A stretch of 22,958 nucleotides of DNA from Bacillota bacterium (GTDB lineage: Bacteria; Bacillota; Desulfotomaculia; Desulfotomaculales; JAJYZD01). Positions 22,337 to 22,958 of the stretch are shown piece by piece (position 1 is the stretch's first letter; each line of letters begins with the position of its first letter). Under the pieces are notes generated by a model. It was not told the origin of the DNA. It saw only the letters and a program-made list of their open reading frames with translations, and ran no database searches. The stretch spans positions 1 to 22,958 of the forward strand of contig JAJYZD010000022.1 of assembly GCA_021800315.1 (NCBI GenBank), in the 5' to 3' direction. The position numbers were made by a program, and so were the translations under genes.

Positions 22337-22958
22337 ATGCTGCTTTGCCTGGCCTGCATCGTCAAAGACGAAGAAGACATGATTGCCGGCCTGTTGACGT
22401 CGGTGCGCGGTCTGGTGGACGAAGCCGTGGTGGTGGACACCGGTTCTGCCGACAACACCGTGGGCGTGGCCGAAGGGCTGGGGGCCAGGGTGATCCGGAG
22501 CACCTGGCGGGGCAGCTTCGCCGAAGCCCGCAACGAGAGTCTGGATCAGTGCCGCGGTGACTGGATTATCTTCCTGGACGCCGACGAACGGGTAACCGCC
22601 ACCGGTTTCAAGGCGGTCAGGCGCCAGTTGGCTTCGGCCAGGGAAGACGGCTTTTACGTTACCCTGGTCAACTACGCCGACCTGGCCATGACCACCCCGG
22701 TGGAAGACATCAAAGTGTTCCGGGTCTTTCGCCGGCGCCCGGAATACCGCTTCTCCGGGACCATCCACGAGCAGGTCCTGCCGGAAGTAATGGCGCGGGG
22801 GAAGGGCATCGGCCTTCTGCCACTTACGGTGGCCCACCTGGGCTACGTTCCCGCGGTCATCCGGGAGAGGAACAAACAGGCCAGGAACCTGGCCATGTGC
22901 GAGGAGGCCTACCGGGCTGCCTTTCAAAGCCCCCTGGCCCGTCTTTACGCCCTGTTCA
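22337..22958 (+). CDS. GT-A (family 2) glycosyltransferase, N-terminal part, runs off the window
   Basis: The frame is open from ATG 22337 to the last base, 207 codons. AAGGGG at 22324-22329 is a good ribosome binding site. Motifs are LCLACIVKDEEDMIAGLL, VDEAVVVDTGSADNT, WRGSFAEARNESLDQCRGDW and the metal site IIFLDADERV. FSGTIHEQVLPEV is the acceptor-side His/Glu motif of this subgroup. Proteins of this kind usually continue into TPR repeats and are common beside flagellar and polysaccharide genes in clostridial genomes. The base composition is that of the GC-rich genes. The role is probably in glycan assembly, but donor and acceptor are unknown. Confidence 0.92.
   Translation, partial: MLLCLACIVKDEEDMIAGLLTSVRGLVDEAVVVDTGSADNTVGVAEGLGARVIRSTWRGSFAEARNESLDQCRGDWIIFLDADERVTATGFKAVRRQLASAREDGFYVTLVNYADLAMTTPVEDIKVFRVFRRRPEYRFSGTIHEQVLPEVMARGKGIGLLPLTVAHLGYVPAVIRERNKQARNLAMCEEAYRAAFQSPLARLYALF

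Noticed and set aside
1..22958. CRISPR arrays, tRNA or rRNA genes
   Set aside because: No regularly spaced repeats, tRNA cloverleaf with TTCGA arm, or rRNA core sequence was seen on either strand.

Overview
The window looks like chromosomal DNA of a flagellated, GC-rich Gram-positive anaerobe, most likely a clostridial/Desulfotomaculum-Pelotomaculum type Firmicute. This is an inference from strong AGGAGG-type ribosome binding sites, many GTG and TTG starts, the fliD-fliS-small ORF-maf order, and an IS200/IS605 element of a kind common in such genomes. No rRNA or housekeeping marker is present to fix the taxonomy.

Layout. Positions 1-1383 are the end of a flagellar operon: the fliD tail, fliS, a FliT-like chaperone candidate and an unknown protein. 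Position 1373 starts maf, the glycosyltransferase thought to put nonulosonic acids on flagellin. Then come two SDR enzymes (3232 and 4254) that probably make the UDP-4-keto sugar precursor. Positions 5206-5518 hold a decayed copy of the C-terminal part of pseC, not listed by simple gene calling. From 5525 to 10277 is a complete-looking CDP-3,6-dideoxyhexose cassette: rfbF, rfbG, rfbH, a 3,5-epimerase-like protein and a 4-ketoreductase. Three GT-A glycosyltransferases follow (10460-14391). Most of 7420-14391 is visibly richer in A+T than the flanks and looks acquired. The GC-rich sialic-acid-type genes resume at 14412: a NeuB/PseI synthase, an ATP-grasp enzyme, PseG, an IS200/IS605 element with broken tnpA and tnpB, an SpsF-type cytidylyltransferase and an intact PseC. 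After a 795-base stretch without a convincing gene, which holds a dense set of hairpins that may be a structured RNA, the start of another glycosyltransferase runs off the end at 22958.

How they work together. PseB-like chemistry (3232, probably with 4254), PseC, PseG, PseI and the SpsF-like enzyme form a route to a CMP-pseudaminic-acid-like sugar, and Maf would attach it to flagellin before FliS-chaperoned export. PseH, the N-acetyltransferase of the standard route, is absent from the window, while an ATP-grasp ligase sits between PseI and PseG. The rfb/asc-like cassette and the glycosyltransferases could extend the flagellar glycan with a 3,6-dideoxyhexose, possibly ascarylose.

Most noteworthy are the pseC fossil, the replacement of PseH by an ATP-grasp gene, the Met-type dehydratase paired with a second SDR, the two glycosyltransferases sharing an unusual C-terminal Rossmann-like domain, and the candidate structured RNA near 21760-21990.
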